Shown here piece after piece: positions 37,985 to 46,463 of a stretch of DNA of 64,000 bases. The translations under genes and the position numbers were made by a program. Origin of the DNA: Clostridium niameyense. GTDB taxonomy: Bacteria; Bacillota; Clostridia; Clostridiales; Clostridiaceae. Numbering within the stretch: the stretch's first letter is position 1; every line of letters begins with the position of its first letter. The stretch is taken from positions 772,989-836,988 of the forward strand of contig NZ_LN849007.1 in the NCBI RefSeq assembly GCF_001243045.1, read 5' to 3'. The notes under the pieces are model-generated. The model searched no databases and was not told where the DNA came from. It saw only the letters and a list, made by a program, of their open reading frames with translations.

Positions 37985-38036
37985 TATACCCATATGGGGT
38001 ATAATTTATATTAATATATTTTATAGGTTATGTCAA
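37985..38036 (-). promoter_or_regulatory. Promoter and TATACCC-N5-GGGTATA operator of the selenoprotein candidate
   Basis: Minus-strand TTGACA (38036-38031), 17 bases, TAATAT (38013-38008) is a near-consensus sigma-A promoter. The perfect inverted repeat TATACCC (37985-37991) / GGGTATA (37997-38003) covers the predicted start site. Its shape (ATACCC...GGGTAT) resembles operators of CsoR/CstR-family repressors. Confidence 0.65.
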
Positions 38037-38072
38037 TAAATATTAATTATAAATATAAAAATAATTTCTGTA

Positions 38073-38126
38073 TTTACAAATAAAAAAAAGTTATATATAC
38101 TAGTGTATATACACTAGTATATATAA
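38073..38126 (+). promoter_or_regulatory. Promoter with 36-bp perfect palindrome upstream of the ECF S component
   Basis: TTTACA (38073-38078), 17 bases and TATACT (38096-38101) form the promoter. A perfect 36-bp palindrome, TTATATATACTAGTGTAT and its complement (38091-38126), covers the -10 and start site, the normal place for a repressor. The TAGTGTA/TACACTA half-sites are reminiscent of NiaR-type niacin operators, but I cannot confirm that. Confidence 0.65.
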
Positions 38127-38138
38127 GGGGATGTTTAT

Positions 38139-38645
38139 ATGAATAATTTAAAAAAATTAACCTATACAGGATTGTTAATTGCATTATCTATTACAATACC
38201 TTTAGTTTTTGGATTTTTAAAAATACAAATAGGACCTTTTAGTGCTACTTTAGCTTCTCATGTACCGCTATTTGTATCTATGTTTTTAAGCCCAGTATGT
38301 GCAGCTATGGTAGGATTAGGATCTGCTCTAGGATTTTTAATATCAACTCCACTAGTGGTAGCTTCAAGGGCTTTCATGCACACTTTTGTAGGTTTTATAG
38401 GTGGGTATTTAATAAAAAAAGGAGTTAGCTTTAAAAAAGTTATAATTGTAACTGCACCAGTACATGGACTTTTAGAAGCTATAGCTGTGATACCTTTTGG
38501 ATTTACAGTATATAAAATACTTATAGTAGTGGGATTAGGTTCTATACTTCATCATATAACTGATGGAGTTATTACCTTAGTATTAATAAAAGCCCTGTCT
38601 AAAAATTCAAATAAAAATTTTAATAAATTATTTTTTCCAAAATAA
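38139..38645 (+). CDS. ECF transporter S component, likely vitamin (niacin?) specific
   Basis: A 168-residue integral membrane protein with five or six helices, beginning KKLTYTGLLIALSITIPLVF, typical of substrate-binding S components of energy-coupling-factor transporters. ASHVPLFVSMFLSP and the HHITDGVITLVL ending resemble the NiaX-type niacin family, which would fit the palindromic operator upstream. S components work with a shared EcfAAT module encoded elsewhere. Substrate remains uncertain. ATG after AAGGGGATG. Confidence 0.75.
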   Translation: MNNLKKLTYTGLLIALSITIPLVFGFLKIQIGPFSATLASHVPLFVSMFLSPVCAAMVGLGSALGFLISTPLVVASRAFMHTFVGFIGGYLIKKGVSFKKVIIVTAPVHGLLEAIAVIPFGFTVYKILIVVGLGSILHHITDGVITLVLIKALSKNSNKNFNKLFFPK

Positions 38646-38790
38646 TTATGAATTTTTAATTAAGGATATCAAAGTTGGTAATAATAATGATAAAAATCAT
38701 TTAAGATGGAAATTAAGTATGATAGAATAATTTAATAGAGAGTTTTTATTTTATAAAAATAAAAATTAATAAAGAGTAGGAGGGTGTTTT

Positions 38791-39963
38791 ATGGGAAGTG
38801 TTAAGTTAAAAAATAATGTATATTGGGTAGGAGTAAAAGATTCAGAGTTAGAAGTTTTTGATATAATAATGAGAACAAAAAAAGGTACTACGTATAATGC
38901 ATACCTTATAGATGATGAGAAGATAGCACTTATAGATTGTGTTAAAGATGGATTTTTTGAAGAATATATATCAAATATACAGGAAATAATTGGTGATAGA
39001 AAAGTTGACTATATAATAGTACAGCATACAGAACTTGATCATAGTGGTTCCCTGAAAAAATTATTAGAAATTTATCCAGAGGCTACAGTTATAGGTTCAA
39101 AAGCAGCTATTATATATAGCAGAGAAATAGTTAACAAAGACTTTAAAAATAAAACAGTAACTACAAGTTTAAGTCTTGGAAAGACTCAGCTTAAATTTAT
39201 ATCTGCTCCTAATCTACATTGGCCAGATACTATGTTCACTTATGTAGAAACAGAAAAAATATTATTTACTTGTGATTTTTTAGGATGTCACTATTGTCCC
39301 AAAGAATGTATTACAGATAGTTGTGGTGATGATTATTTAGAAGAAATGAAGTATTATTTTGATGTAATTATGGGACCTTTTAAAAAGTTTGTAATTATGG
39401 GATTAGACAAAATAAAGGATTTAGATATTGATATGATAGGTACTAGTCATGGACCTATTCATGTGAATGATATAGATAAGTATTTAAATTTATATAGAAA
39501 GTGGTCTAGTGTAGAAAGTGCAAAACAGAAGAATGTTCAGATATTTTACGTGTCTGCTTATGGAAATACAGAAAAAATGGCCAAATATTTAGAAGCAAAA
39601 ATAAACCAGCAAGGTATTAAGGCAGAAAGTCATGAGATTACTTCTATGAATATAGATAATATTTTAGATTTGGTAGAGAATTGTAGTGGATTAATTATGG
39701 GATCGCCAACCATAAATCAAGATGCAGTTAAACCAGTTTGGGATGTTATGTCACAGGTATGTGTTATTACAAATAGAGGAAAAGCAGGAGCAGCTTTTGG
39801 ATCTTATGGTTGGAGTGGGGAAGGTGTACCACTTATGACAGAAAGATTAAAGGGATTAAAGTTTAAAGTTCTTGAAAAGGGATTAAGGTTTAAATTTGTA
39901 CCTAATGAAGAGAATTTTAAAATTGCTGATAATTTTATAGATGAATTTATTAAAATTATTTAA
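38791..39963 (+). CDS. Flavodiiron protein (FprA-type O2/NO reductase)
   Basis: A 390-residue flavodiiron protein: metallo-beta-lactamase-like domain (about 1-245) with diiron ligands His79, Glu81, Asp83, His84 (HTELDH), His143, Asp162 and His220, and a flavodoxin domain (about 250-390, [16 protein letters not shown]). It reduces O2 to water or NO to N2O with electrons from rubredoxin, protecting this anaerobe. A Cys-rich stretch around Asp162 (Cys161, 166, 169, 173, 178) is present. ATG follows GTAGGAGGG; monocistronic by context. Confidence 0.94.
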   Translation: MGSVKLKNNVYWVGVKDSELEVFDIIMRTKKGTTYNAYLIDDEKIALIDCVKDGFFEEYISNIQEIIGDRKVDYIIVQHTELDHSGSLKKLLEIYPEATVIGSKAAIIYSREIVNKDFKNKTVTTSLSLGKTQLKFISAPNLHWPDTMFTYVETEKILFTCDFLGCHYCPKECITDSCGDDYLEEMKYYFDVIMGPFKKFVIMGLDKIKDLDIDMIGTSHGPIHVNDIDKYLNLYRKWSSVESAKQKNVQIFYVSAYGNTEKMAKYLEAKINQQGIKAESHEITSMNIDNILDLVENCSGLIMGSPTINQDAVKPVWDVMSQVCVITNRGKAGAAFGSYGWSGEGVPLMTERLKGLKFKVLEKGLRFKFVPNEENFKIADNFIDEFIKII

Positions 39964-40063
39964 AAAGTTAATAAGTATTTCTATCCATTAAGTTCTTTAT
40001 TGTATAATTTGCAGGTAAAAATAAATAATATATATAAAATATTAAAGTTATGGGAGGATAAAA

Positions 40064-40387
40064 GTGGATAGAGAAGAAATAATTAATTACTTAAATGATA
40101 ATGGAATAGAACATATAGATGCTATACAGTATGATGAGGAAGTAGTATGTTTAAAGTTATATTACTATTTTAATGAAGAAGGTGAAGATAAACCATATTC
40201 TATTGATAAGGCAAGAGAGAGTATGGAAGAAATTATACAAGATATAAAGGAAGAATTCAATTTGGAGGCACAGTATATGTGCTATGATGATAAAATTTGT
40301 GAAGAAGGATTTGTTGAATTTATTATAGCTTTTTATGAGAAAGGAATTATATTAGATTTAGATCATATAATAAGTAGTGTAATGTAA
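40064..40387 (+). CDS. Conserved hypothetical acidic protein
   Basis: A 107-residue acidic protein with alternating strands and helices (EEIINYLNDNGIEHIDAIQY, CLKLYYYFNEEGEDK). I do not recognise a named family. It starts at GTG 40064 behind a strong GGGAGGATAAAA and ends before a clear terminator, so it is very likely a real, independently transcribed gene. Confidence 0.75.
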   Translation: MDREEIINYLNDNGIEHIDAIQYDEEVVCLKLYYYFNEEGEDKPYSIDKARESMEEIIQDIKEEFNLEAQYMCYDDKICEEGFVEFIIAFYEKGIILDLDHIISSVM

Positions 40388-40392
40388 AAATG

Positions 40393-40424
40393 AGCCACAG
40401 CAAAATTAATGCTGTGGCTTTATA
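40393..40424. terminator. Intrinsic terminator between the 107-aa gene and the Spo0E-like gene
   Basis: AGCCACAGC (40393-40401) pairs perfectly with GCTGTGGCT (40411-40419) around a 9-base loop, with T-rich sequence after it and A-rich sequence before it, usable on both strands. Confidence 0.9.
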
Positions 40425-40427
40425 AAA

Positions 40428-40610
40428 TTATAAATAATAAATATTTTTTTCATTATGTTGATATTCATATTCTACAATAAGTTTATCTAATTCTTTACTA
40501 CAGTTGACTACTTTAATATTTGTTAAATCATAATAGTCCATTAACCTATATAAATATTCTTTCATATAATAAATTTTAGTGTTTAATTTTTTTAAATTTT
40601 TGTTTTCCAT
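40428..40610 (-). CDS. Spo0E-like aspartyl-phosphate phosphatase
   Basis: A 60-residue protein with the Spo0E signature in CSKELDKLIVEY (about residues 37-48), preceded by a helical hairpin (YYMKEYLYRLMDYYDL). Small Spo0E proteins dephosphorylate Spo0A-P and delay sporulation. It is transcribed away from glpX on the minus strand, with SD TTGGAGTTGAT before the ATG. Specific target not testable here. Confidence 0.82.
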   Translation of the reverse strand: MENKNLKKLNTKIYYMKEYLYRLMDYYDLTNIKVVNCSKELDKLIVEYEYQHNEKNIYYL

Positions 40611-40745
40611 TTTATCAACTCCAAATGTAGTTAAAATATTTAGTAAGGACTAATCACTTACTTTATTTTAACAAATTATAGAAAAAATATCATATTTTTC
40701 GTAAGTCAACTTTATACATGTATTAACATAAATAATCAAAAGAAC

Positions 40746-40810
40746 TGTTGATAAGTTGTGCACTACTTTGTGGACAATGTGTGTAAAGTGTGTGGAGGGA
40801 ATGTGGAAAA
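40746..40810 (+). promoter_or_regulatory. Cluster of DnaA-box-like 9-mers
   Basis: TGTTGATAA (40746), TGTGGACAA (40769) and TGTGGAAAA (40802) each differ from TGTGGATAA by one base, and TGTGGAGGG (40791) by three. All lie on the same strand, spaced 23, 22 and 11 bases, near multiples of a helical turn. Confidence 0.4.
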
Positions 40811-40926
40811 ACATGGCAAATGTTGACATATAAAGGCTATAAGTAGATGGTAAAAATTGTATTTTAAGAAAAAAATGTCGTAAAGTTTTTAATTTTTTAT
40901 TTAAAATGACAAAATCATTATAGTAC

Positions 40927-40954
40927 TTGTCATATTTTTTTCATATGATATAAT
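40927..40954 (+). promoter_or_regulatory. Putative glpX promoter
   Basis: TTGTCA (40927-40932), 16-base spacer and perfect TATAAT (40949-40954), about 107 bases before the glpX start. Confidence 0.5.
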
Positions 40955-41060
40955 ATTTATTATTAAAATATATAATATACTATATATATATATGTACTAT
41001 TTAAATTCTATATTAAATACAAGTTATACATATTAATTAATATTTTAGGGGGAATAATAT

Positions 41061-42035
41061 ATGCTAAATACAGATATTGCTATGGGACTTACAAGAGTAA
41101 CAGAAGCAGCAGCTTTAACTTCTGCAAAACTTATGGGTAGAGGAGATAAGATGGCCGCAGATCAAGCTGCAGTAGATGGTATGCATAAAGCTTTCGAGAT
41201 GCTACCTATAAAGGGAAAGGTTGTTATTGGAGAAGGCGAATTGGATGAAGCCCCAATGCTTTATATAGGAGAAGAATTAGGAATAAGACAAGACAACATG
41301 CAAGAGATGGACATAGCAGTAGATCCATTGGATGGTACTAAGCTAATAGCTAAGGGATTGGATAATGCTATATCTGTAATAGCTATGGGACCTAAAGGAA
41401 GTTTATTTCATGCACCAGACATGTATATGAAAAAAATAGCAGTAGGTAAAGAAGCTAAAGGAGCTATAGACATAAATAAATCTCCAGAAGAGAACATATT
41501 AAATGTAGCTAAGGCTCTAAATAAAGACATATCAGAACTTACAGTTATAGTACAAGAAAGAGAGAGACATGATTACATAGTACAAGCGGCTATAAAAGTG
41601 GGAGCAAGGGTAAAACTTTTTGGCGAAGGAGATGTTGCTGCAGTGCTTGCTTGTGGTTTTGAAGATACTGGTGTAGATATAATGATGGGAATAGGTGGAG
41701 CACCAGAAGGAGTAATAGCTGCAGCAGCTATAAAATGTATGGGAGGAGAAATGCAAGGACAGCTTATACCTCATACAAAAGAGGAAAAAGAAAGATGTAA
41801 GTCTATGGGAATAGAAGATGTAAATAAAATTTTAACTATAGATGATTTAGTAAAAGGTGATGACGTATATTTTGCAGCTACTGCAGTAACAGATTGTGAT
41901 TTACTAAAAGGAGTACTTTATAAGAAAAACGATAAGGCTATAACTAATTCTGTAGTTATGAGATCTAAAACAGAAACTATAAGATTTGTTAATACATATC
42001 ACGATTTAAAAAAGAGTAGTCTAGTTATTAAATAA
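41061..42035 (+). CDS. glpX: Fructose-1,6-bisphosphatase class II (GlpX)
   Basis: Gluconeogenic phosphatase of 324 residues. The metal-binding motif DPLDGT (in MDIAVDPLDGTKLIAKG), the early GEGELDEAPM and the GIGGAPEGVIAAAA segment identify the class II (GlpX) family. The Thr/Asp-Gly-Thr phosphate site is intact. ATG follows AGGGGGAAT. It is monocistronic, with a terminator directly downstream. Confidence 0.95.
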   Translation: MLNTDIAMGLTRVTEAAALTSAKLMGRGDKMAADQAAVDGMHKAFEMLPIKGKVVIGEGELDEAPMLYIGEELGIRQDNMQEMDIAVDPLDGTKLIAKGLDNAISVIAMGPKGSLFHAPDMYMKKIAVGKEAKGAIDINKSPEENILNVAKALNKDISELTVIVQERERHDYIVQAAIKVGARVKLFGEGDVAAVLACGFEDTGVDIMMGIGGAPEGVIAAAAIKCMGGEMQGQLIPHTKEEKERCKSMGIEDVNKILTIDDLVKGDDVYFAATAVTDCDLLKGVLYKKNDKAITNSVVMRSKTETIRFVNTYHDLKKSSLVIK

Positions 42036-42049
42036 TAATTTAAAATATA

Positions 42050-42083
42050 AAATAAAGACCTCAGGTATATGAGGTCTTTATTT
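42050..42083. terminator. Intrinsic terminator after glpX
   Basis: AAATAAAGACCTCA (42050-42063) pairs perfectly with TGAGGTCTTTATTT (42070-42083) around a 6-base loop, followed by T-rich sequence. Confidence 0.93.
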
Positions 42084-42261
42084 TATATTTTTTATATTTA
42101 ATCTATTATATAATTTATTTCTATAATAAATCAAAATAACTAAAAATTATAGGTTAAATTATATCTATAATAAATAATTATACATATGAAATTATTTATT
42201 ATCATGTATTATAATAAAATAGAATTCTTATATAACATTATAAATAAATTGGAGAAATGAA

Positions 42262-42936
42262 ATGGTATCTATAATTATTCCAGTATTAAATGAAGAAAAA
42301 ACTATAGAAAATTTATTGAAAAATCTACAAAGATTAAAGGGAAATAAGGAAATAATAATAGTAGATGGGGGAAGCATAGATAATACCTTTTTTATTTGCC
42401 AAAAATATGGCAAACTTTTAAAAAGTAAAAAAGGAAGATCAAATCAGATGAATGTAGGAGCTAAAGTTGCTAAAGGAGATATTTTATGGTTTGTACATTC
42501 AGATTCCATAGTTAATAAAAATAGTATAGATATTATAGAGAAAACTATAAAATTAGGTTATATAGGAGGGGGATTTAATTTATACTTTTACGATTTAGGT
42601 AGCAAATTTATGGACTATATAAGAAAAACATCTAATTTAAGGGCTAAAAAATTAAAAATTTTTTATGGAGATCAAGGGATTTTTATAAAAAAGGAAGTTT
42701 TTCAAAGAATTGAAGGATATTCTAATTTAGAAATAATGGAGGATTTAGACTTATCAATAAGACTTAGAAAGATAGGAAATATGAAATTAGTATCGTGTAC
42801 TATAGGCACATCAGCTAGAAGATTTAAAAACTATGGTGAATTTAAAACTCATATTTTAATGCATAAGTTAAGAATTCTATATTTTTTAGGAGTTTCTACA
42901 AAAAAATTGAGTAGAATTTACAGGGAGGCACGATGA
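42262..42936 (+). CDS. Family 2 glycosyltransferase (TIGR04283-like)
   Basis: A 224-residue GT-A glycosyltransferase. SIIIPVLNEEKTIENLLKNL, IIIVDGGSIDNT, ILWFVHSDSIV (the DxD-type HSD) and GDQGIFIKKEVFQRIEGY are typical of the TIGR04283 group, which often travels with a TIGR04282 protein, as here. Acceptor unknown. It starts at ATG 42262 and overlaps the next gene by 4 bases, opening a six-gene operon to 47211. Confidence 0.88.
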   Translation: MVSIIIPVLNEEKTIENLLKNLQRLKGNKEIIIVDGGSIDNTFFICQKYGKLLKSKKGRSNQMNVGAKVAKGDILWFVHSDSIVNKNSIDIIEKTIKLGYIGGGFNLYFYDLGSKFMDYIRKTSNLRAKKLKIFYGDQGIFIKKEVFQRIEGYSNLEIMEDLDLSIRLRKIGNMKLVSCTIGTSARRFKNYGEFKTHILMHKLRILYFLGVSTKKLSRIYREAR

Positions 42937-43631
42937 TGAATGCGCTAATAATTATGACTAGAATTCCTGTGGCTGGAAAAACAAAAACAAGACTTATGAA
43001 GATATTAACGGGAGAACAATGTGCATCTATACATAAAAGTTTTTTAATGGATATATTAAATACTACAAATTTTATGAAAAAAAATATGGATATATATTTA
43101 ACCTATAGTGATGAAGGTCCTTTTTCTATTATAGAATCACTAATTCCAGAGTATATTAAGGCGTTTCCTCAAAGTGGTAAAATCCTTGGAGAAAAAATGA
43201 GAAATGCTATAGAAAATCTATTAGATAATGGATATGATAAGGTTGTTCTTATAGGTTCTGATATACCTGAAGTTCAGCCTAATAATATAGAAAAGGCATT
43301 TGAAATATTGGATGAAAAAGATGTATGTTTTGGTCCTACTATGGATGGAGGATATTATTTGGTAGGTATGAAAAAAATGCATCCAATAGTTTTTGAAAGT
43401 GATATAAAGTGGGGAAGTAAATATGTCTTTGATAATACCATGGGAATTTTAAATAAAGCTAATTTACAAGTAGGGTTTGTAGATAAATACGAAGATATAG
43501 ACACAGAAGAAGATTTAAAAAAATTAATTAATAGAATTAATAATAAAAATTATACTGTAGAACCCGAAAGAACTAAAGATTTTTTAAATAATTGGTGGAG
43601 GAAGGTCTATGTTGAAAGATACACTAAGTAA
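42933..43631 (+). CDS. TIGR04282 / DUF2064 nucleotidyltransferase-fold glycosyltransferase
   Basis: A 232-residue protein with ALIIMTRIPVAGKTKTRLM near the start, VVLIGSDIPEVQPNNIEKAF and FGPTMDGGYYLVGMKK, the hallmarks of the DUF2064/TIGR04282 family. Some members are found beside arsenosugar genes, but no arsenic gene is seen here, so that name should not be taken as function. Coupled to the upstream GT2 gene and overlapping the kinase-like gene by 23 bases. Confidence 0.86.
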   Translation: MMNALIIMTRIPVAGKTKTRLMKILTGEQCASIHKSFLMDILNTTNFMKKNMDIYLTYSDEGPFSIIESLIPEYIKAFPQSGKILGEKMRNAIENLLDNGYDKVVLIGSDIPEVQPNNIEKAFEILDEKDVCFGPTMDGGYYLVGMKKMHPIVFESDIKWGSKYVFDNTMGILNKANLQVGFVDKYEDIDTEEDLKKLINRINNKNYTVEPERTKDFLNNWWRKVYVERYTK

Positions 43632-44607
43632 ACAAATAAAGAATTATATAAGTGAAACTGATGTACGTAAACATATTTCTTTAAATAAGGATTTTAAGAT
43701 TAGTTTTTTAGCACAAGGAGAATATAATATAAATTTTATAGTAGAAGATTTTGAAAATAAGTATGTATTTAGGGTTAATACTAAAAGTCAGTTGGGACTT
43801 CAAAAACAAATAGAATATGAATACAATGCTTTAAGAAGATTAGAAAAAAGTGGAGTAACATCTAAGGTTTATTATGTGGATGGTAGCAAAAAGAATTTAG
43901 AATATGGTGTTCTTATAATGCAATACCTAAAGGGAAATCCATTAAATTATAGTAAGGATTTATATAAAGCTGCAAATATATTTGGGAAAATACATTCTAT
44001 AGAAACTACGAAAGAAGATTTAAAAAATTTTATAGTAGAAGATAAATTATTTTCTTCAAGAATAGAAGAAGCATCTAAGTTACTAAGTAATTTCTGGGAA
44101 AATCCATTAATAGATAAACCAACAAAAGATTTTTTCTATAAGTTTATGAATTGGTGTAAAAAAAATTCCTATAAGGAGAAATATTTCATTGAAAATCCTT
44201 TAATGGTTATAAACAACACAGAGGTTAATTCTCATAATTTTATAATTGGAGAAAAAGATTACTATTTAATAGATTGGGAAAAGCCTGTGATAAGTGATCC
44301 TTGTCAGGATCTTACTCAATTTTTAGTACCTACTACTACATTATGGAAGACGGATTACGTATTAAATCAGGAAGAAATAAACAAGTTTTTTCATACTTAT
44401 GAGAAGGTATTTCCAGGGAAAAATGTACGAGAAAGAGTAGATATGTATACACCTTATATATATTTAAGGGCATTAGGATGGTGTGCATATGCTTATTTAG
44501 AATATCAAAATCCTAATAAAGAAATTAAAAATGAAGATACTTATAAAAAAATAAAGCAGTATTTAGATATAGATTTTATGAAGAAATTATTAAATAGGTG
44601 GTTTTAA
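43609..44607 (+). CDS. Aminoglycoside-phosphotransferase-fold kinase
   Basis: A 332-residue protein of the APH/choline-kinase fold: FRVNTKSQLGLQKQIEYEYN (ATP-binding Lys region), VLIMQYLKGNPL (hinge) and YYLIDWEKPVISDPCQDL (metal-binding Asp in IDWE). The usual catalytic HxDxxxxN loop appears as TEVNSHNF, without the Asp, so the enzyme may be atypical or inactive. In this operon it could phosphorylate a sugar or alcohol headgroup; substrate unknown. Confidence 0.75.
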   Translation: MLKDTLSKQIKNYISETDVRKHISLNKDFKISFLAQGEYNINFIVEDFENKYVFRVNTKSQLGLQKQIEYEYNALRRLEKSGVTSKVYYVDGSKKNLEYGVLIMQYLKGNPLNYSKDLYKAANIFGKIHSIETTKEDLKNFIVEDKLFSSRIEEASKLLSNFWENPLIDKPTKDFFYKFMNWCKKNSYKEKYFIENPLMVINNTEVNSHNFIIGEKDYYLIDWEKPVISDPCQDLTQFLVPTTTLWKTDYVLNQEEINKFFHTYEKVFPGKNVRERVDMYTPYIYLRALGWCAYAYLEYQNPNKEIKNEDTYKKIKQYLDIDFMKKLLNRWF

Positions 44608-45746
44608 TGAAGAATAAAAGTTTTTTAATAAATAATAAAGTTACTAAAGAAAAGATGGAATATATAATAAACAATTGTATAGAATGTAATTTATGTGTTA
44701 AGAATTGTGAAATGCTAAAATATTTTAAGGGGAATCCAAAAAGAATTTTTACAAGTATATTGGAAGAAGGAAAAGTAAACCCTATACTTCCTTATTCATG
44801 TACTTTATGCAAAAAATGTACAGAAGTTTGTCCTAAAAATTTAAAAACAGAAGAAGTTTTTATGGATATGAGGTGTGATATAGCAAGGGAAAATAATGGA
44901 CAATCTCCTTTAAAAGGACATAATGCTATTCATATACATCAAAAATGGGGATTTTCTAAGTTGTTTACTAAATATGTTAAAAATCAAGACATTACTAAGG
45001 TTAAAAGGATATTTTTCCCAGGATGTAATGTTGCAGCCTATAGTCCAGAACTAGTTATAAAAACTTATGAGCATTTAAAAAATAATTTAGATGGTACAGC
45101 AATTCTTTTAGAGTGTTGTGGTAAGCCTACAGAATCTTTAGGGGAGAAAGAAAAGTTTAACAAATTATTTTCTAAGGTGGAAAATGATATAAAAGGTACT
45201 GGAGCTATTGAGGTAATAACAGCCTGCCAAAATTGTTATACTACCATGAAAAAATATAGCAGTAATTTAAAAGTTAGGTCTTTATGGGAGGTTTTAAGGG
45301 AAATAGGATTACCTAAAGAAGCTATAGGTATAGGAAATGATAGTGATGTAGTATTTTCTATACATGATTCTTGTCCAACACGATATGAAAAAGAAATACA
45401 AGAAAGCGTTAGATGGATAGTAGATGAGCTTGGCTATAAGATTGAAGAAAAGGATGAAATAATGGATAAAACCAATTGTTGCGGTACTGGTGGAATGATA
45501 CATGTTGTAAATTCAGAGATTTCTAATAAATTTATAAGGAAAGCTACAAGTGCTATTAAAGGAGATTATATTATAACTTATTGTGCAGGATGTAGAGAGT
45601 CTATGATAAAAGGTGGAGTAAAATCACTACATATATTGGAACTTATATTTGGTGAAAAAATTATGGATAAGAATAAAGCTACTAATATAAATTCTTCTTT
45701 AAAATCTTGGGGAAATAGGTTTAAGCTTAAAGGTTTAATAAAATAG
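44607..45746 (+). CDS. Iron-sulfur (Fe-S)-binding reductase subunit, HdrD/GlpC-like
   Basis: A 379-residue soluble protein with two ferredoxin-like clusters near the N-terminus (CIECNLCVKNC and CTLCKKCTEVCPK) and two CCG-type domains (LECCGKP near 160 and TNCCGTGG near 290, with CAGCRES after). This is the HdrD/GlpC/LutA plan, handling electrons for an unknown partner. The frame is open from GTG 44598, but ATG 44607, overlapping the previous stop, follows the SD AGGTGG. Confidence 0.85.
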   Translation: MKNKSFLINNKVTKEKMEYIINNCIECNLCVKNCEMLKYFKGNPKRIFTSILEEGKVNPILPYSCTLCKKCTEVCPKNLKTEEVFMDMRCDIARENNGQSPLKGHNAIHIHQKWGFSKLFTKYVKNQDITKVKRIFFPGCNVAAYSPELVIKTYEHLKNNLDGTAILLECCGKPTESLGEKEKFNKLFSKVENDIKGTGAIEVITACQNCYTTMKKYSSNLKVRSLWEVLREIGLPKEAIGIGNDSDVVFSIHDSCPTRYEKEIQESVRWIVDELGYKIEEKDEIMDKTNCCGTGGMIHVVNSEISNKFIRKATSAIKGDYIITYCAGCRESMIKGGVKSLHILELIFGEKIMDKNKATNINSSLKSWGNRFKLKGLIK

Positions 45747-45770
45747 TTTAAGTTAAGTGGAGGAAAATCA

Positions 45771-46463
45771 TTGAATAAATCTAAAAAGAAATTATTAAAA
45801 AATATGTTATTGATATTTGGATTATTGTGTTTAATTATAATTTTTAAAAAATCTTCAATATTTAAAAATTATAGTGCAACTTATATCAAAGATTACATCA
45901 ATAGTTATGGTGCTATAGCGCCTATTGTTTATATAATAATATTTACTTTGGTAGCCCTTGTTATAATACCTAATTCTGTGGTAGCTATAGCAGGAGGAAT
46001 GGCATTTGGTATTGTAAAAGGAACATTTTATACTGTTTTAGGAGCTTTAGGAGCTGCATCTTTGGCTTTTTTTGTAGCTAGATTTTTAGGAAGGTCTGTA
46101 GTAGAAAAATTAATGAAAGGTAAAGGAAAGTTATTTGAAGATGGTATAGAAAAAAACGGATTCTTAGTTATATTAATTCTAAGACTTATACCGTTAATTC
46201 CTTTTGACATTATAAGCTATGGAGCAGGACTTTCTAAAATTAAGTTCAAAGATCTTGTATTAGGTACACTTATAGGTGTAATTCCAGGTGTGTTGGTTTT
46301 TGTGAATATAGGTGATAAATCTTTAAATATAAAATCTAAAGGATTTATTATTTCTATATTACTTTTAATTGTTTTAATAATAGTTTCATGCATATTGAAG
46401 AAAAATATATCTTTTGATAAACTTCAAAAGGATATGATAAGGAATGGGGATAATAATGGATAA
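45771..46463 (+). CDS. TVP38/TMEM64 (DedA-superfamily) membrane protein
   Basis: A 230-residue integral membrane protein with the VTT-domain features FGIVKGTFYTVLGALGAASL, RFLGRS and LRLIPLIPFDIISYGAGLS. The family is linked to lipid scrambling or flippase functions. TTG 45771 starts after GTGGAGGAAAATCA. It is followed, with overlap, by a second paralogue. Confidence 0.88.
   Translation: MNKSKKKLLKNMLLIFGLLCLIIIFKKSSIFKNYSATYIKDYINSYGAIAPIVYIIIFTLVALVIIPNSVVAIAGGMAFGIVKGTFYTVLGALGAASLAFFVARFLGRSVVEKLMKGKGKLFEDGIEKNGFLVILILRLIPLIPFDIISYGAGLSKIKFKDLVLGTLIGVIPGVLVFVNIGDKSLNIKSKGFIISILLLIVLIIVSCILKKNISFDKLQKDMIRNGDNNG

Larger units (their letters stand above)
40611..41060. other. Gene-free region upstream of glpX with DnaA-box-like sites and promoter
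   Basis: No gene is visible over these 450 bases. It includes four same-strand DnaA-box-like sites at 40746-40810 (listed separately), a weak hairpin AGTAAG/CTTACT (40642-40662), a plausible glpX promoter TTGTCA-N16-TATAAT (40927-40954) and an AT dinucleotide run near 40980-40992. Confidence 0.55.

Noticed and set aside
40975-40995. AT dinucleotide run as a meaningful repeat
   Set aside because: Short low-complexity AT stretch of a kind common in this genome; similar run near 51740.
42933-43631. Arsenosugar biosynthesis gene
   Set aside because: The family name derives from some neighbours in other genomes; no arsenic methyltransferase, ArsS or resistance gene is present here.
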